This document shows positions 34,059-44,731 of a stretch of DNA of 64,000 nt, piece by piece. The notes beneath the pieces were generated by a model. The model had not been told where the DNA came from and did not search any database. It worked only from the letters and a program-made list of their open reading frames with translations. Source of the stretch: Peptoniphilus harei (GTDB lineage Bacteria > Bacillota > Clostridia > Tissierellales > Peptoniphilaceae); assembly GCF_900454685.1 (NCBI RefSeq), contig NZ_UATM01000032.1, positions 744,001 through 808,000 on the forward strand, in the 5' to 3' direction. The position numbers and the translations under genes are program-made. Each line of letters starts with the position of its first letter. Positions within the stretch are counted from its first letter, which is position 1.

Positions 34059-35581
34059 TGTTAGATCAAAATTTAAAAAATCAGGTTAAGGGATATTTAC
34101 AACTTCTCGAGAGAGAGCTTGTAATTACTCTTAGCCTTGATGATTCAGAAAATTCTAAAAAGTTAAGGGACTTTGTTGATGAAGTAATAAGCCTTACAGA
34201 TAAGATTAAGGTTGAAGAAGCTGACTTAAAGTTTAAGCCAAGCTTTAGCCTTTCATCAGATAGTAGCAGTGGAATAATTTTTGCAGGCATACCCCTTGGC
34301 CACGAGTTTGAGTCCTTTATACTTGCCATCCTACAAGTTGTAGGTCGCCCACCAAAGATTGATGACAAGACTAGGGAAAGGATTATGGAAATAGAGGATG
34401 AAATGAATTTCGAAACCATGGTCAGCCTATCCTGCCACAATTGCCCTGAAGTAGTTCAGGCTCTAAACATTATGGCAGTCCTAAACCCAAAGATCTCCCA
34501 CACAATGGTGGACGGTTCTGTCTTCACTGACTATGTTGAAGACCTTGGTGTACTTGCGGTGCCAACAACTTATGTAAATGGAGAAGTTTTTAATAGTGGA
34601 AAAATTTCCTTAAATGAAATCTTAAATAAGATAAAGAAGGAAGAAGTTGACCTAAGGTTTGAAGAAAAGCCTCTTTATGACTGCCTGATAATAGGTGGAG
34701 GCCCTGGTGGGGCAACAGCAGCCATCTATGGAGCGAGAAAAGGAACAAAAGTTGGACTTGTAGCTGAAGAATTTGGTGGCCAAGTTAAGGAAACTCTTTC
34801 GATAGAAAACATCACTGGTATTGAGTACACAGAAGGGCCAAACTACATGGATGATGTGAAGGCTCATCTGGATAAGTACAAGGTTGATATTATTGAAGGT
34901 GCATCTGTAACTGGTATAGAAGAAGGCGAAGCTTTAAAAGTTATAACTAATAAAGGAGAACTCTTTGCCAAGACTATTATAATAGCTACTGGTGCCAAGT
35001 GGAGGTTAATTGGAATTCCTGGAGAAATAGAATTTAGGAACAAGGGCGTTGCCTACTGCACTCACTGTGACGGACCACTCTTTAAGGGTAAGAAGGTAAC
35101 AGTAATAGGTGGAGGCAACTCTGGTATAGAAGCTGCAATTGATCTTGCCAGCCTTGCCAAGGAAGTCCTAGTCCTAGAATTTTTGCCAGAACTAAAGGCA
35201 GACAAGGTTCTTCAAGATAAGCTAAGGGAATTTAAAAATGTAAGAATAGTTACTAATGCAGAAACCCAAGCCTTGACTGGAGAAAAAGTTTTAGAAAAAA
35301 TTTCTTACAAGGATAGGATAAGTGGCGAAGTCATAGAAGAAAAGACTGAAGGTTGCTTTATCCAAGTTGGACTTGTGCCAATGACTGAGTGGGCAGACAT
35401 GGTGGAAAAAAATTCTCGTGGAGAAATTATTGTAAATGAGTTTGGGGCTACAAGCCTTGAAGGAGTTTACGGAGCAGGGGACTGCACTAACTCAGCCTTT
35501 AAGCAAATTGTCATAGCAGAAGGATCTGGCGCAACAGCTGCCCTAGGTGCCTACAATTATTTAATGACTAAGTCCAAGTGA
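34058..35581 (+). CDS. ahpF: Alkyl hydroperoxide reductase F (flavoprotein disulfide reductase)
   Basis: 507 residues starting at the ATG that overlaps the ahpC stop; an ATG at 33989 inside ahpC is not used. The N-terminal double thioredoxin-like domain has the CHNC redox pair. The thioredoxin-reductase-like part follows, with GGGPGGATAAIYG (FAD), CTHC (active disulfide), GGGNSGIEAA (NAD) and GAGDCTNSAFKQIVIAEG. It passes NAD(P)H electrons to AhpC. Full length, no defects. Confidence 0.96.
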   Translation: MLDQNLKNQVKGYLQLLERELVITLSLDDSENSKKLRDFVDEVISLTDKIKVEEADLKFKPSFSLSSDSSSGIIFAGIPLGHEFESFILAILQVVGRPPKIDDKTRERIMEIEDEMNFETMVSLSCHNCPEVVQALNIMAVLNPKISHTMVDGSVFTDYVEDLGVLAVPTTYVNGEVFNSGKISLNEILNKIKKEEVDLRFEEKPLYDCLIIGGGPGGATAAIYGARKGTKVGLVAEEFGGQVKETLSIENITGIEYTEGPNYMDDVKAHLDKYKVDIIEGASVTGIEEGEALKVITNKGELFAKTIIIATGAKWRLIGIPGEIEFRNKGVAYCTHCDGPLFKGKKVTVIGGGNSGIEAAIDLASLAKEVLVLEFLPELKADKVLQDKLREFKNVRIVTNAETQALTGEKVLEKISYKDRISGEVIEEKTEGCFIQVGLVPMTEWADMVEKNSRGEIIVNEFGATSLEGVYGAGDCTNSAFKQIVIAEGSGATAALGAYNYLMTKSK

Positions 35582-35633
35582 TCTTTTTAAAAATTAAAGC
35601 TATAAAAATAAAATTAGTAATAAAAAGTGTATG

Positions 35634-35664
35634 AAAAGTATGGTGGTCTGCCATACTTTTTTTA
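35634..35664 (+). terminator. Terminator of ahpCF
   Basis: AAAAGTATGG/CCATACTTTT around TGGTCTG with seven Ts. The following 360 bases (35670-36030) are very A/T-rich with no gene seen. Confidence 0.9.
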
Positions 35665-36025
35665 ATTCTTTCTATAATATGGAGTCCTGCATAAGATTGT
35701 CTAATAAAAAATTTTGTGATTTGAAAACTTGTGGGAATTTTTTATATCCACTCAGAAAAAAATTATTTTACTAATTTAGGTTAAAAAATAAAAGCCTATA
35801 CAATAGGAAGAAATTTTTAGAAGTTATTAAGTCTTAGAAAAAATAACTTTAAAAAATAATTTATTAATCTTAGAAAGAAAATTAAAAATATTTTTATAAA
35901 TATAGATAAAGTCTTGCAAATATAAGACTTTTAGACTATATTAAGGAGAGTGCCTATAAATTAGGCCGAAAAATTATTGCTAATATTAATATAATAAAAA
36001 AATCTGAAGAAATTCAAAAAAACCT

Positions 36026-36064
36026 GTAAATTTCCTTTACAAGTGGGATTTTTTATTATATAAT
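36026..36064 (+). promoter_or_regulatory. Main promoter of the S10-spc-alpha operon
   Basis: TTTACA (36036-36041), a 17-base spacer and TATAAT (36059-36064) form a strong sigma-A promoter. The inverted repeat TGTAAA-TTTCC-TTTACA (36026-36041) covers the -35, a position suitable for a repressor. Confidence 0.75.
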
Positions 36065-36146
36065 ATTTGAGCGTTTAAAAAGAATGTTGCGATGAAGTCA
36101 TAAGTTGCTTGAGATTTTGTTGAAAAAAAGGAGTTTCGAGGTAATT

Positions 36147-36273
36147 ATGACAGAGAAGTCCAAGCTGGACTTGGGCGAGGGTTATTTTTTTCTATTGTGC
36201 CCTGTTTACACACCAGGGTGCGTGTATCGATAACCCCATTCGCAAGTAAGGCTTTAGCGAATAGGAGGTAAAT
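36147..36273 (+). promoter_or_regulatory. Structured leader of the ribosomal operon with a 28-codon reading frame
   Basis: Successive stems are AAGTCCA/TGGACTT (36156-36172), GGGTTAT/ATAACCC (36179-36236) enclosing GCCCTG/CAGGGT (36199-36219), and ATTCGC/GCGAAT (36238-36262), which ends just before the rpsJ ribosome site. An open frame with a GAGGT site runs from 36147 to 36233 (28 residues, beginning MTEKSKLDLGEG and ending GCVYR). Leaders of this operon are known targets of ribosomal protein L4 in other bacteria. This could be a functional counterpart, or the frame could be a leader peptide. Confidence 0.55.
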
Positions 36274-36591
36274 ATGTCTAACAAAGGCAAACAAAAAATT
36301 AGAATTAAACTTAAAGCTTATGATCACGAACTACTTGACAATTCAGCACTAAGAATTGTTGATGCTGCTAAGAAGAGCGGTGCAGAAGTTTCTGGACCAA
36401 TTCCTCTTCCAACTGAAAAGGAAATCATCACAATTATAAGAGCTGTACACAAGTACAAGGATTCAAGAGAACAATTTGAGCAAAGAACTCACAAGCGTCT
36501 AATTGATATATTAAACCCTACACAAAAGACTGTAGATTCACTTATGAAGTTAAATCTACCAGCTGGTGTAGATATTGAAATTAAACTTTAA
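36274..36591 (+). CDS. rpsJ: 30S ribosomal protein S10
   Basis: 105 residues, with AGGAGGT upstream. Typical S10 run [17 protein letters not shown] and the GPIPLPTE loop. First gene of the operon, directly behind the structured leader, and the first product affected by any leader control. Binds 16S rRNA in the 30S head; the same protein is NusE in antitermination. Confidence 0.97.
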   Translation: MSNKGKQKIRIKLKAYDHELLDNSALRIVDAAKKSGAEVSGPIPLPTEKEIITIIRAVHKYKDSREQFEQRTHKRLIDILNPTQKTVDSLMKLNLPAGVDIEIKL

Positions 36592-36651
36592 AACTTTGCT
36601 TTATATGACTTCTACTTATAGAAGTCCGCTGTAAATATTAGGAGGTGCAAC

Positions 36652-37284
36652 ATGAAATATTTAGTAGGTAAAAAAATTGGCATGACCCAAATTTTTGATG
36701 AAGAGGGTACTGTCACTCCTGTCTCAGTTATTGAAGTAGAACCAAATGTTGTTGTGCAAAAGAAAACAATTGAAAGTGATGGATACAATGCTATCCAAGT
36801 TGCAACACAAGAGGTTAAAGAAAGAAGATTAAACAAACCTGAGAAGGGACATTTTGACAAGGCTGGTGTAGGATACAGAAAACATCTTTCAGAATTTAGA
36901 ACTGATGATGTAGAATCTTACAACCTAGGCGATGAAATAAAGGTAGATATCTTTGAAGCTGGAGAACACGTTGATGTTGTTGGAACTTCAAAGGGTAAGG
37001 GAACTGCTGGTGTTATCAAACGTCACAACTTCGGTCGTGGTAGAGAAACTCACGGTTCTAAATTCCACAGAATGCCAGGTGGTATGGGAGCTGCTTCTTA
37101 TCCAGGAAGAGTTTGGAAAAACCACAGAATGGCTGGAAAAATGGGTAACGAAAGAGTTACTGTACAAAATCTAGAAATTGTAAGAATAGATACAGATAAA
37201 AATTTAATTTTAGTTAAGGGTGCTATCCCAGGACCTAAGAAGGGAACTGTTAGAGTTAAAAGCACTGTTAAAATGACTAAATAA
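36652..37284 (+). CDS. rplC: 50S ribosomal protein L3
   Basis: 210 residues, GGAGG upstream. Begins with the L3 signature [12 protein letters not shown]. The long loop [17 protein letters not shown] followed by SYPGRVWK reaches the peptidyl-transferase centre. Standard length. Confidence 0.98.
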   Translation: MKYLVGKKIGMTQIFDEEGTVTPVSVIEVEPNVVVQKKTIESDGYNAIQVATQEVKERRLNKPEKGHFDKAGVGYRKHLSEFRTDDVESYNLGDEIKVDIFEAGEHVDVVGTSKGKGTAGVIKRHNFGRGRETHGSKFHRMPGGMGAASYPGRVWKNHRMAGKMGNERVTVQNLEIVRIDTDKNLILVKGAIPGPKKGTVRVKSTVKMTK

Positions 37285-37301
37285 GATAGGGAGGTTAAAA
37301 A

Positions 37302-37925
37302 ATGCCTAAAATTCAAATGATTGACATTAAGGGAAATCCTGTTGAAGAAGTCGAACTAAGTGAAGGGCTATTTGCTGCTCCTGTTAGCACTCATGCTGTT
37401 TATTTAGTTGTTAAAAATATTTTGGCTAACAATAGACAAGGTACTCACTCTGCTAAGACACGTGCTGAAGTTCGTGGAGGCGGAAGAAAGCCTTGGAGAC
37501 AAAAGGGAACTGGTCGTGCAAGACAAGGTTCTATTAGATCACCTCAATGGAGAGGCGGTGGAGTTGTTTTCGCTAAGAAACCTAGAGATTACTCTTACAC
37601 AACTCCTAAGAAGACTAGAAGAGTTGCTCTTAAGTCAGTTCTTACTAGCAAGTTACAAGATGGCGAAATGATTCTTGTAGATTCTATCCAAATGGAAGAA
37701 GCTAAGACAAAAGTTTTTGCTAACATCTTAAAAGACATTGGTGCTGGCAACAAGGCACTTGTAGTTATTAATGACGACGAAAAAGATGTTCAAAGAGCAG
37801 CAAGAAACATCGCTGGTGTTAAAACATCAAGAGCTACAGACATTAACGTATACGACTTATTAAAGTACGATAACCTTGTTATCACAAAGTCTGCACTTGA
37901 TGTTGTTGAGGAGGTTTTTAACTGA
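37302..37925 (+). CDS. rplD: 50S ribosomal protein L4
   Basis: 207 residues with the extended tunnel loop [20 protein letters not shown], site of many macrolide-resistance changes elsewhere; the sequence here looks wild-type. L4 is the autoregulator of the S10 operon in several bacteria. It overlaps rplW by one base (TGATG). Confidence 0.98.
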   Translation: MPKIQMIDIKGNPVEEVELSEGLFAAPVSTHAVYLVVKNILANNRQGTHSAKTRAEVRGGGRKPWRQKGTGRARQGSIRSPQWRGGGVVFAKKPRDYSYTTPKKTRRVALKSVLTSKLQDGEMILVDSIQMEEAKTKVFANILKDIGAGNKALVVINDDEKDVQRAARNIAGVKTSRATDINVYDLLKYDNLVITKSALDVVEEVFN

Positions 37926-38212
37926 TGAATAAATTTGACGTTATAAAAAGACCTTTAATCACTGAACAAAGTATGGACATGATGGCAGAAAATAAATACA
38001 CTTTTGAAGTTGTTAAAACTGCTACAAAACCTGAAATCAGAGAAGCTGTTGAAGAAATCTTCGGCGTTAAGGTTGAAAAAGTATATACAATGAATATGCG
38101 TGGTAAACTTAAAAGACAAGGAGTTCATCAAGGAAGACGTCCTTCATGGAAAAAAGCTATAGTTAAGCTTACTGATGACTCAGAGCCGATAGAATTTTTT
38201 GATTCTATTTGA
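37925..38212 (+). CDS. rplW: 50S ribosomal protein L23
   Basis: 95 residues with the family start [13 protein letters not shown] and the tip sequence MNMRGKLKR. Sits at the tunnel exit, where it docks trigger factor and SRP. Start overlaps the rplD stop, so it is translationally coupled. Confidence 0.97.
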   Translation: MNKFDVIKRPLITEQSMDMMAENKYTFEVVKTATKPEIREAVEEIFGVKVEKVYTMNMRGKLKRQGVHQGRRPSWKKAIVKLTDDSEPIEFFDSI

Positions 38213-38230
38213 TAGTAGGAGGTATTAATA

Positions 38231-39061
38231 ATGGCGATTAAAGGATTTAAACCTACAACTCCTTCCCGTAGAAAAATGACAGTTGCTTCATTCGAAGAGA
38301 TTACTAAGACAACACCTGAAAAATCTCTTCTAACAACTATCAACAAGACTGCCGGTAGAAATGCTCACGGTAGAATTACTAGTAGACACAGAGGCGGCGG
38401 AGTTAAAAGAAAATACAGAATTATAGATTTAAAGAGAGATAAAGACAATATTCCTGCAAGAGTAGCAGCTATTGAATACGATCCATACAGAACAGCTTAC
38501 ATTGCACTTCTAAACTATGCTGATGGTGAAAAAAGATACATCATCCAACCAAATGGTTTAAAGGTAGGAGATATAGTTGAATCTGGATCAGATGCAGATA
38601 TCAAAGTTGGTAACACACTAATGCTTGCTGACATTCCAGTTGGTACTACTGTTCACAATGTAGAAATGACTCCAGGACGTGGTGGCCAAATCGCAAGATC
38701 TGCTGGATCATCTGCACAACTTATGGCTAAAGAAGGTAAGTACGCTCAACTTAGACTTCCTTCAGGTGAATTTAGATTAATAAGCCAAAGATGTAAGGCA
38801 ACTATTGGACAAGTTGGAAACATTTCTCACGAACTTATCACTTTAGGTAAGGCAGGTAAGAGCAGGTATCTTGGAAAAAGACCTCACGTAAGAGGATCTG
38901 CAATGAACCCTGTTGATCACCCTCATGGTGGTGGGGAAGGTAGAACTCCAATTGGTAGACCTTCACCAATGACTCCTTGGGGCAAGAAAGCTCTAGGACT
39001 TAAGACTAGAAAGAAATCTAAAAAATCTGATATGTATATCGTAAGAAGAAGAACTAAGTAA
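38231..39061 (+). CDS. rplB: 50S ribosomal protein L2
   Basis: 276 residues, with AGGAGG upstream. The conserved [15 protein letters not shown] segment contributes the His residue near the peptidyl-transferase centre. Standard length, no anomalies. Confidence 0.98.
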   Translation: MAIKGFKPTTPSRRKMTVASFEEITKTTPEKSLLTTINKTAGRNAHGRITSRHRGGGVKRKYRIIDLKRDKDNIPARVAAIEYDPYRTAYIALLNYADGEKRYIIQPNGLKVGDIVESGSDADIKVGNTLMLADIPVGTTVHNVEMTPGRGGQIARSAGSSAQLMAKEGKYAQLRLPSGEFRLISQRCKATIGQVGNISHELITLGKAGKSRYLGKRPHVRGSAMNPVDHPHGGGEGRTPIGRPSPMTPWGKKALGLKTRKKSKKSDMYIVRRRTK

Positions 39062-39074
39062 TCGGAGGGTATTA

Positions 39075-39359
39075 ATGAGTAGATCAATAAAAAAAGGACC
39101 ATTTGCTGATGAACACCTTCTAAAGAAGGTTGACGAGCTTAATGATAAAAACGAACACAAAGTAATTAAAACTTGGTCTCGTCGCTCAACTATTTTCCCT
39201 GAATTTGTTTCTCACACAATTGCTGTTCATGACGGCAGAAAACATGTGCCAGTATACATTACTGAAGACATGGTAGGACATAAATTAGGCGAATTTGTTC
39301 CAACAAGAACATACAGAGGCCATGGCGGCAAGAGCGAAAAGAGTACTACACTTAAGTAA
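39075..39359 (+). CDS. rpsS: 30S ribosomal protein S19
   Basis: 94 residues beginning [18 protein letters not shown] and ending [16 protein letters not shown], both typical. Pairs with S13 in the 30S head near the A site. Confidence 0.98.
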   Translation: MSRSIKKGPFADEHLLKKVDELNDKNEHKVIKTWSRRSTIFPEFVSHTIAVHDGRKHVPVYITEDMVGHKLGEFVPTRTYRGHGGKSEKSTTLK

Positions 39360-39370
39360 GGAGGGTTATA

Positions 39371-39706
39371 ATGCAAGCACAAGCAATTGCTAAATATGTA
39401 AGAATATCACCTCTAAAGGTGAACTATATTTGCGCAGAAATACGCGGAAAAAGCGTTGATGAAGCCCTCTCTATTTTAAAGTTTACTAACAAAAGAGGAG
39501 CTCATGAACTATATAAGGTACTACATTCAGCTGTAGCTAACGCTGAAAACAACCTTAACCTAGACAGAGGAGATCTTTATGTTAAAAAGGCTTACGCAAA
39601 CGAAGGCCCAACAATGAAAAGATTCCGTCCTAAGGCTAAGGGAATGGCTTATCCAATTCTAAAAAGATCAAGTCACATTGGCGTTGTAGTAGCAGAAAGA
39701 GAGTAA
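39371..39706 (+). CDS. rplV: 50S ribosomal protein L22
   Basis: 111 residues with [21 protein letters not shown] start and the beta-hairpin tip [15 protein letters not shown] that lines the exit tunnel. AGGAGG upstream, 11 bases after rpsS. Confidence 0.97.
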   Translation: MQAQAIAKYVRISPLKVNYICAEIRGKSVDEALSILKFTNKRGAHELYKVLHSAVANAENNLNLDRGDLYVKKAYANEGPTMKRFRPKAKGMAYPILKRSSHIGVVVAERE

Positions 39707-39717
39707 GGAGGTAGAGA

Positions 39718-40473
39718 ATGGGTCAAAAAGTAAACCCACATGGACTTCGTGTTGGAGTAATCAAAGATTGGGATTCAAAATGGTACGCAGACAAGAAAAA
39801 TTTTGCCGATCTTTTAGTTGAAGACAACGAGATTAGAAATTATGTTAAGAAAAAACTTTATGCTGCAGGTATCTCTAAGATCGAAATTGAAAGAGCTGCT
39901 AATAGAGTAAAGATTTCTATTCACACAGCAAAACCAGGTATGGTAATTGGCCGTGGTGGAGCAGGCGTTGAAGAACTAAGAACTGAAATTGAAAAACTTA
40001 CAGGTAAATCTGTTGTAATAAATGTAGAAGAAATCAAAAACCAAGACTTAGATGCACAAATCGTTGCTGAAGGTATTGCTGAAGCTCTTGAAAGAAGAGT
40101 TGCATTTAGACGTGCTATGAAACAAGCAATCCAAAGAACTATGCGTCAAGGAGCACTTGGTATCAAGACTTCTGTTTCAGGTCGTGTTGGTGGTGCTGAC
40201 ATGGCAAGAACTGAAGGATATTCTGAAGGAACTATTCCTCTACAAACTTTAAGAGCTGACATTGACTATGGTTTTGCTGAAGCTGATACAACTTACGGTA
40301 AAATCGGTGTTAAGGTATGGCTATACAAGGGTGAAGTTCTTCCTGAACTAACTGAAGAAAGAGGAAGAAGATCTAGAGATAATAGAGATAACAGAAATCG
40401 CAAGAGACGCGATAACAGAAACAATAACTTCAATAGAAATAATAGAAGAGACAATAGAAATAAAGAGTCTTAA
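39718..40473 (+). CDS. rpsC: 30S ribosomal protein S3 with Arg/Asn-rich C-terminal tail
   Basis: 251 residues, longer than the usual 210-220. Begins [13 protein letters not shown]. The KH domain has the [15 protein letters not shown] loop and the C-terminal domain [25 protein letters not shown] sequence ([10 protein letters not shown]). The added 30-35 residues at the end are almost only Arg, Asn, Asp and Lys ([17 protein letters not shown]), a low-complexity, probably disordered and RNA-binding tail. S3 lines the mRNA entry channel. Confidence 0.96.
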   Translation: MGQKVNPHGLRVGVIKDWDSKWYADKKNFADLLVEDNEIRNYVKKKLYAAGISKIEIERAANRVKISIHTAKPGMVIGRGGAGVEELRTEIEKLTGKSVVINVEEIKNQDLDAQIVAEGIAEALERRVAFRRAMKQAIQRTMRQGALGIKTSVSGRVGGADMARTEGYSEGTIPLQTLRADIDYGFAEADTTYGKIGVKVWLYKGEVLPELTEERGRRSRDNRDNRNRKRRDNRNNNFNRNNRRDNRNKES

Positions 40474-40490
40474 AGAAGGGGGGAATAGTC

Positions 40491-40922
40491 ATGTTGATGC
40501 CTAAGAGAGTAAAATATCGTAAAGTTCACAGAGGCAGAATGAAGGGCAAGGCTATGCGTGGTAATGAGCTTGCATACGGCGAATATGGTATAAAAGCTTT
40601 AGAACCTTGTTGGATAACTTCAAATCAAATAGAAGCGGCACGTCGTGCTATGACAAGATATATTCGTAGAGGTGGAAATATCTGGATTAAGATTTTCCCA
40701 GACAAACCTGTTACAGAAAAGCCTGCTGAAACTCGTATGGGTTCCGGTAAGGGTGCACCAGAATACTGGGTAGCAGTTGTTAAACCAGGTAGAGTTTTAT
40801 TTGAAATGGGTGGTGTTTCAGAAGAAGTTGCAAGAGAAGCTATGAGACTTGCATCCATGAAACTCCCTATTAGAACAAAATTCGTTATGAAAGATAAGGA
40901 TGGTGACTCAAATGAAGGCTAA
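40491..40922 (+). CDS. rplP: 50S ribosomal protein L16
   Basis: 143 residues starting [15 protein letters not shown] after AAGGGGGG. Conserved [15 protein letters not shown] and [14 protein letters not shown]. Helps position A-site tRNA. Overlaps rpmC by 11 bases. Confidence 0.97.
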   Translation: MLMPKRVKYRKVHRGRMKGKAMRGNELAYGEYGIKALEPCWITSNQIEAARRAMTRYIRRGGNIWIKIFPDKPVTEKPAETRMGSGKGAPEYWVAVVKPGRVLFEMGGVSEEVAREAMRLASMKLPIRTKFVMKDKDGDSNEG

Positions 40923-41118
40923 TGAAATTCGCAAGATGTCAAGCGAAGATTTAAATAATAAAGTTAATGAACTTAAAAATGAACTTTTTAATTTGAGATT
41001 CAGATTGGCAACTGGCCAACTTGACAATCCATCAAGTATTAAAAGTGTTAAAAGAGATATAGCAAGAGTAAAAACGATCATTAGAGAACGTGAACTTGAA
41101 GTAGGAAAGGAGGCTTAA
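40912..41118 (+). CDS. rpmC: 50S ribosomal protein L29
   Basis: 68 residues from the ATG at 40912 ([10 protein letters not shown]), preceded by GGTGA; the in-frame start at 40900 is less likely. Two-helix protein with [13 protein letters not shown]. Sits beside L23 at the tunnel exit. Confidence 0.96.
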   Translation: MKANEIRKMSSEDLNNKVNELKNELFNLRFRLATGQLDNPSSIKSVKRDIARVKTIIRERELEVGKEA

Positions 41119-41122
41119 TCTC

Positions 41123-41377
41123 ATGGAAAGAAATTCAAGAAAAACTTTAACAGGTATTGTTGTAAGCGATAAGATGGATAAGACTATTGTAGTTCAAACT
41201 GAGACTTTAAAGACTCATCCTATCTATAAAAAGAGATTTAAGAAGTCTACTAATTTCAAGGCTCATGATGAAAATAATGAATGTGGTATTGGTGATCGCG
41301 TAAAAGTTATGGAAACTAGACCACTAAGTAAAGATAAAAGATGGAGACTTGTAGAAATTATTGAAAAGGCTCAATAA
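41123..41377 (+). CDS. rpsQ: 30S ribosomal protein S17
   Basis: 84 residues. [23 protein letters not shown] OB-fold start (DKMDKTIVV), then [31 protein letters not shown] end. Early 16S rRNA binder. Confidence 0.96.
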   Translation: MERNSRKTLTGIVVSDKMDKTIVVQTETLKTHPIYKKRFKKSTNFKAHDENNECGIGDRVKVMETRPLSKDKRWRLVEIIEKAQ

Positions 41378-41400
41378 TTTTAGCTTGAAAGGAGAATAAC

Positions 41401-41769
41401 ATGATTCAACAAGAAACAAGATTGCGTGTTGCTGACAATTCAGGTGCAAGAGAACTATCTGTTGTTAAAGTCCTTGGTGGTACTAATAGAAGAGTAGCTA
41501 ACATTGGCGACATTGTAGTATGTTCTGTAAAACATGCAACACCCGGTGGCGTTGTCAAAAAAGGAGCTGTTGTAAAAGCAGTTATCGTTAGAACAAACAA
41601 GGGTATTAGCAGAAAAGACGGATCTTACATCAAATTTGATGACAACGCAGCTGTTGTAATAAAAGACGATAGAAGCCCTGTTGGGACTCGTATTTTTGGA
41701 CCTGTAACTAGAGAACTTAGAGCTGGAAACTTCATGAAGATTATTTCTCTAGCTCCGGAAGTACTATAA
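41401..41769 (+). CDS. rplN: 50S ribosomal protein L14
   Basis: 122 residues beginning [19 protein letters not shown], with [13 protein letters not shown] near the end. AAGGAG upstream. Standard length. Confidence 0.98.
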   Translation: MIQQETRLRVADNSGARELSVVKVLGGTNRRVANIGDIVVCSVKHATPGGVVKKGAVVKAVIVRTNKGISRKDGSYIKFDDNAAVVIKDDRSPVGTRIFGPVTRELRAGNFMKIISLAPEVL

Positions 41770-41783
41770 TTTGGAGGTGTAAT

Positions 41784-42092
41784 ATGAGAATTAAAAAAGA
41801 TGACATCGTAAAAGTTATAGCCGGAAAAGATAAAGGCAAGACTGGTAAAGTCCTAAGAACAATTCCTAAGAAAGACTTAGTAGTTGTAGAAAAGGTAAAT
41901 GTTGTTACTAAACACATGAAACCAAGAGGACCTCAAGCACCAGGTGGAATAGAAAAAATGGAAGCACCAATTCACGTGTCTAATGTAATGTACTTTGACA
42001 GTGCATCAGGAAAGGCAACAAGAGTTTGTTATAAATTTGAAGACGGAAAGAAAGTTAGATTTGCAAAATCTAGCGGAAACATCATTAAGTAG
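41784..42092 (+). CDS. rplX: 50S ribosomal protein L24
   Basis: 102 residues. KOW motif at the start: [15 protein letters not shown]. Assembly initiator of the 50S subunit. GGAGG upstream. Confidence 0.97.
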   Translation: MRIKKDDIVKVIAGKDKGKTGKVLRTIPKKDLVVVEKVNVVTKHMKPRGPQAPGGIEKMEAPIHVSNVMYFDSASGKATRVCYKFEDGKKVRFAKSSGNIIK

Positions 42093-42103
42093 GGGGTAGA
42101 ATA

Positions 42104-42649
42104 ATGACTTCAAGATTACAAGAAAAATATAAGACAGAAGTTGTGGGCCACCTAATGGAACGCTTCAATTATTCAAGCGTTATGGAAGTACCGAAACTTG
42201 AAAAGATCACTATAAACATTGGTCTTGGCGAAGCTAAAGATAACCACAAGGCTCTAGAAGCAGCTGTTGAAGACCTAACTCTTATCTCAGGTCAAAAGGC
42301 ACTTGTTACTAAGGCAAGAAAATCTATAGCTAACTTTAAACTTCGTGAAGGTCAAAACGTTGGTGTTAAGGTTACTCTAAGAGGCGAAAGAATGTATGAT
42401 TTCTTAGATAAGCTTATGAACGTTGCTCTTCCAAGAGTAAGAGACTTTAGAGGTGTTAAGCCAACTGCATTTGACGGCAGAGGAAACTATGCACTAGGTC
42501 TTAAAGAACAACTTATCTTCCCAGAAATTGAATACGATAAGGTAGACACAATTAGAGGAATGGACATCAATATAGTAACTACAGCTAAAACTGATGAAGA
42601 GGCTAAAGAATTCCTAGACAAGATGGGAATGCCTTTTGCTAAGGCTTAA
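42104..42649 (+). CDS. rplE: 50S ribosomal protein L5
   Basis: 181 residues with [25 protein letters not shown] and the end [13 protein letters not shown]. Binds 5S rRNA with L18. Standard length. Confidence 0.98.
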   Translation: MTSRLQEKYKTEVVGHLMERFNYSSVMEVPKLEKITINIGLGEAKDNHKALEAAVEDLTLISGQKALVTKARKSIANFKLREGQNVGVKVTLRGERMYDFLDKLMNVALPRVRDFRGVKPTAFDGRGNYALGLKEQLIFPEIEYDKVDTIRGMDINIVTTAKTDEEAKEFLDKMGMPFAKA

Positions 42650-42660
42650 GGAGGTACAAA

Positions 42661-42846
42661 GTGGCTAAAAAATCAATGATTGCTAAACAAAAGAGGAAAC
42701 AAAAGTATTCTTCTCGTGAATATACAAGATGTAAAATTTGTGGAAGACCACATTCAGTTTTACAAAAATATGGAATATGTAGAATATGCTTTAGAGAACT
42801 TGCGTATAAAGGACAAATCCCTGGCGTAAGAAAAGCTAGCTGGTAA
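42661..42846 (+). CDS. rpsN: 30S ribosomal protein S14, zinc-binding (type Z)
   Basis: 61 residues from a GTG start behind AAGGAGG. Zinc ligands in CKICGRPH and CRICF, so this is the short zinc-containing form typical of low-GC Gram-positives. A zinc-free duplicate is not in this window. Confidence 0.96.
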   Translation: MAKKSMIAKQKRKQKYSSREYTRCKICGRPHSVLQKYGICRICFRELAYKGQIPGVRKASW

Positions 42847-42876
42847 TAAGCCTTAGATGAAAGGAGGCAAACTGAT

Positions 42877-43272
42877 ATGATGACAGACCCAATTGCAGAT
42901 ATGCTATCAAGAATTAGAAATGCAAATAATGCAAGACACAAATCTGTTGATGTTCCTTGCTCAAACATCAAAAAAGAAATCGCAAAGATTCTTCTTGATG
43001 AAGGTTATATTAAAGGATATGACGTTGTTGAAGATGACAAACAAGGAATTATTAAAATAGATCTTAAATATTCTCAGGACGGTGAAAGAGTTATCTCTGG
43101 TTTAAAGAGAATATCTAAACCGGGACTTAGAGTTTATGTTAAGTGCGACGATGTTCCTAAAGTTCTAGGTGGACTAGGAATTGCAATTATCTCTACATCT
43201 AAGGGAATAATTACAGATAAAATGGCAAGACAAAATAAAGTTGGCGGAGAGGTAATCTGCTACGTTTGGTAA
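42877..43272 (+). CDS. rpsH: 30S ribosomal protein S8
   Basis: 131 residues starting [16 protein letters not shown], with an alternative ATG one codon later. Ends with [15 protein letters not shown] and GGEVICYVW, the usual S8 end. Binds the central 16S domain; the regulator of the spc operon in Escherichia coli. Confidence 0.97.
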   Translation: MMTDPIADMLSRIRNANNARHKSVDVPCSNIKKEIAKILLDEGYIKGYDVVEDDKQGIIKIDLKYSQDGERVISGLKRISKPGLRVYVKCDDVPKVLGGLGIAIISTSKGIITDKMARQNKVGGEVICYVW

Positions 43273-43286
43273 TTTGGAGGTGAAAA

Positions 43287-43823
43287 ATGTCAAGAATTGG
43301 CAAAAAACCTATTGAAATCCCAAAGGGCGTTGATGTTAAAGTTGACGGTCAAACAGTTACTGTTAAGGGACCAAAGGGTGAACTAACACAATCTTTCGAT
43401 AAAGATTTAAAAATAGAATTAAATGACGGAGTTCTCACTGTAGAAAGACCAAATGATATTAAAAGAATTAAGGCACTTCACGGTTTAACTAGAACTCTAA
43501 TTGAAAATATGATAATTGGCGTTACAGAAGGTTATTCAAAATCTCTTGAAATAATCGGTACAGGATACAGAGCTGCTAAGAAGGGAAAGGTTCTTTCTCT
43601 TAACTTAGGTTTCTCTCACCCTCTTGATTTAGAAGATCCAGAAGGTATTGAAGTAGAAGTTCCATCTCCTAACTCAATTATTATTAGAGGTAATGACAAA
43701 CAACAAGTTGGCGCTTATGCTGCTTACATTAGACGCTTCAGAGAACCTGAACCATATAAGGGTAAGGGTATTAGATATACTGATGAACATGTAAGACGTA
43801 AAGTTGGTAAGACAGGTAAGTAA
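43287..43823 (+). CDS. rplF: 50S ribosomal protein L6
   Basis: 178 residues starting [12 protein letters not shown] and ending [13 protein letters not shown] and KVGKTGK. Two L6 folds, standard length, near the sarcin-ricin loop. Confidence 0.98.
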   Translation: MSRIGKKPIEIPKGVDVKVDGQTVTVKGPKGELTQSFDKDLKIELNDGVLTVERPNDIKRIKALHGLTRTLIENMIIGVTEGYSKSLEIIGTGYRAAKKGKVLSLNLGFSHPLDLEDPEGIEVEVPSPNSIIIRGNDKQQVGAYAAYIRRFREPEPYKGKGIRYTDEHVRRKVGKTGK

Positions 43824-43838
43824 GAAAGGAGAATTTAA

Positions 43839-44201
43839 GTGTTAAAAAAGATTAATAGAAATGAAAACAGAATTAAAAGACACAAAAGAATTAGAAATCA
43901 TATCTCCGGTACTTCTATGAAGCCTAGACTTTCAGTTTACAGATCATCTAAACATATTTATGCTCAACTAATTGATGATGAAGCTGGCAATACTTTAGCA
44001 AGTGCATCTACACTTGATAAGGGATTAAACCTAGAAAACACTGGAAATATTGAAGCAGCTAAATCTGTTGGAGAATCTATTGCTAATAAGGCAAAAGAAA
44101 AAGGAATTGAAGAAGTTGTATTTGACAGAGGTGGATATGTATTCCACGGTAAGGTCAAAGCACTTGCTGATGCAGCTAGAGAAGCTGGTCTAAAATTCTA
44201 A
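43839..44201 (+). CDS. rplR: 50S ribosomal protein L18
   Basis: 120 residues from a GTG start after AAAGGAG. Contains [17 protein letters not shown] and [18 protein letters not shown], the standard 5S rRNA-binding protein. Confidence 0.97.
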   Translation: MLKKINRNENRIKRHKRIRNHISGTSMKPRLSVYRSSKHIYAQLIDDEAGNTLASASTLDKGLNLENTGNIEAAKSVGESIANKAKEKGIEEVVFDRGGYVFHGKVKALADAAREAGLKF

Positions 44202-44214
44202 GAAGGAGGAAGTA

Positions 44215-44721
44215 ATGGAGCGTTCATTAATAAATGCGGCAGAACTTGATCTTGAAGAAAGAGTAGTAGCTATTAATAGAGTTGCCAAAGTAGTTAAGGG
44301 TGGTAGAAACTTTAGATTCTCAGCTCTTGTAGTAGTTGGTGACAAAAACGGACACGTTGGTGTAGGTACTGGTAAAGCTCTTGAAGTTCCTGAAGCTATA
44401 AGAAAAGCAACACAAGATGCTAGAAAGAATATTGTAAGAGTTAACTTACTAAACACTTCTATTCCTCATCAAGTAACTGGAATTTATGGTGCAGGTAAAG
44501 TATTCTTAAAACCAGCAAGAGAAGGTACAGGAGTTATTGCCGGTGGTGCAGTGCGTGCTGTATGCGAACTTGCAGGTATTACTGATATTCGTACTAAGAA
44601 CATTGGTACAAATAACCCAAGAAACATCGTTAATGCAACAATGGAAGGTCTAAAGTCTCTTAAGACTGCAGAATCTGTTGCAAAACTTAGAAATAAATCT
44701 GTTGAAGAAATTTTAGGATAG
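44215..44721 (+). CDS. rpsE: 30S ribosomal protein S5
   Basis: 168 residues with [26 protein letters not shown] double-stranded RNA-binding start ([12 protein letters not shown]) and the [13 protein letters not shown] helix. AAGGAGG upstream. Part of the decoding-accuracy centre with S4. Confidence 0.98.
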   Translation: MERSLINAAELDLEERVVAINRVAKVVKGGRNFRFSALVVVGDKNGHVGVGTGKALEVPEAIRKATQDARKNIVRVNLLNTSIPHQVTGIYGAGKVFLKPAREGTGVIAGGAVRAVCELAGITDIRTKNIGTNNPRNIVNATMEGLKSLKTAESVAKLRNKSVEEILG

Positions 44722-44731
44722 GAGGAAAATC

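Noticed and set aside
36145..36327. Minus-strand frame opposite the S10 leader
   Set aside because: It runs against the leader and rpsJ and has no own signals; the stems explain the sequence.
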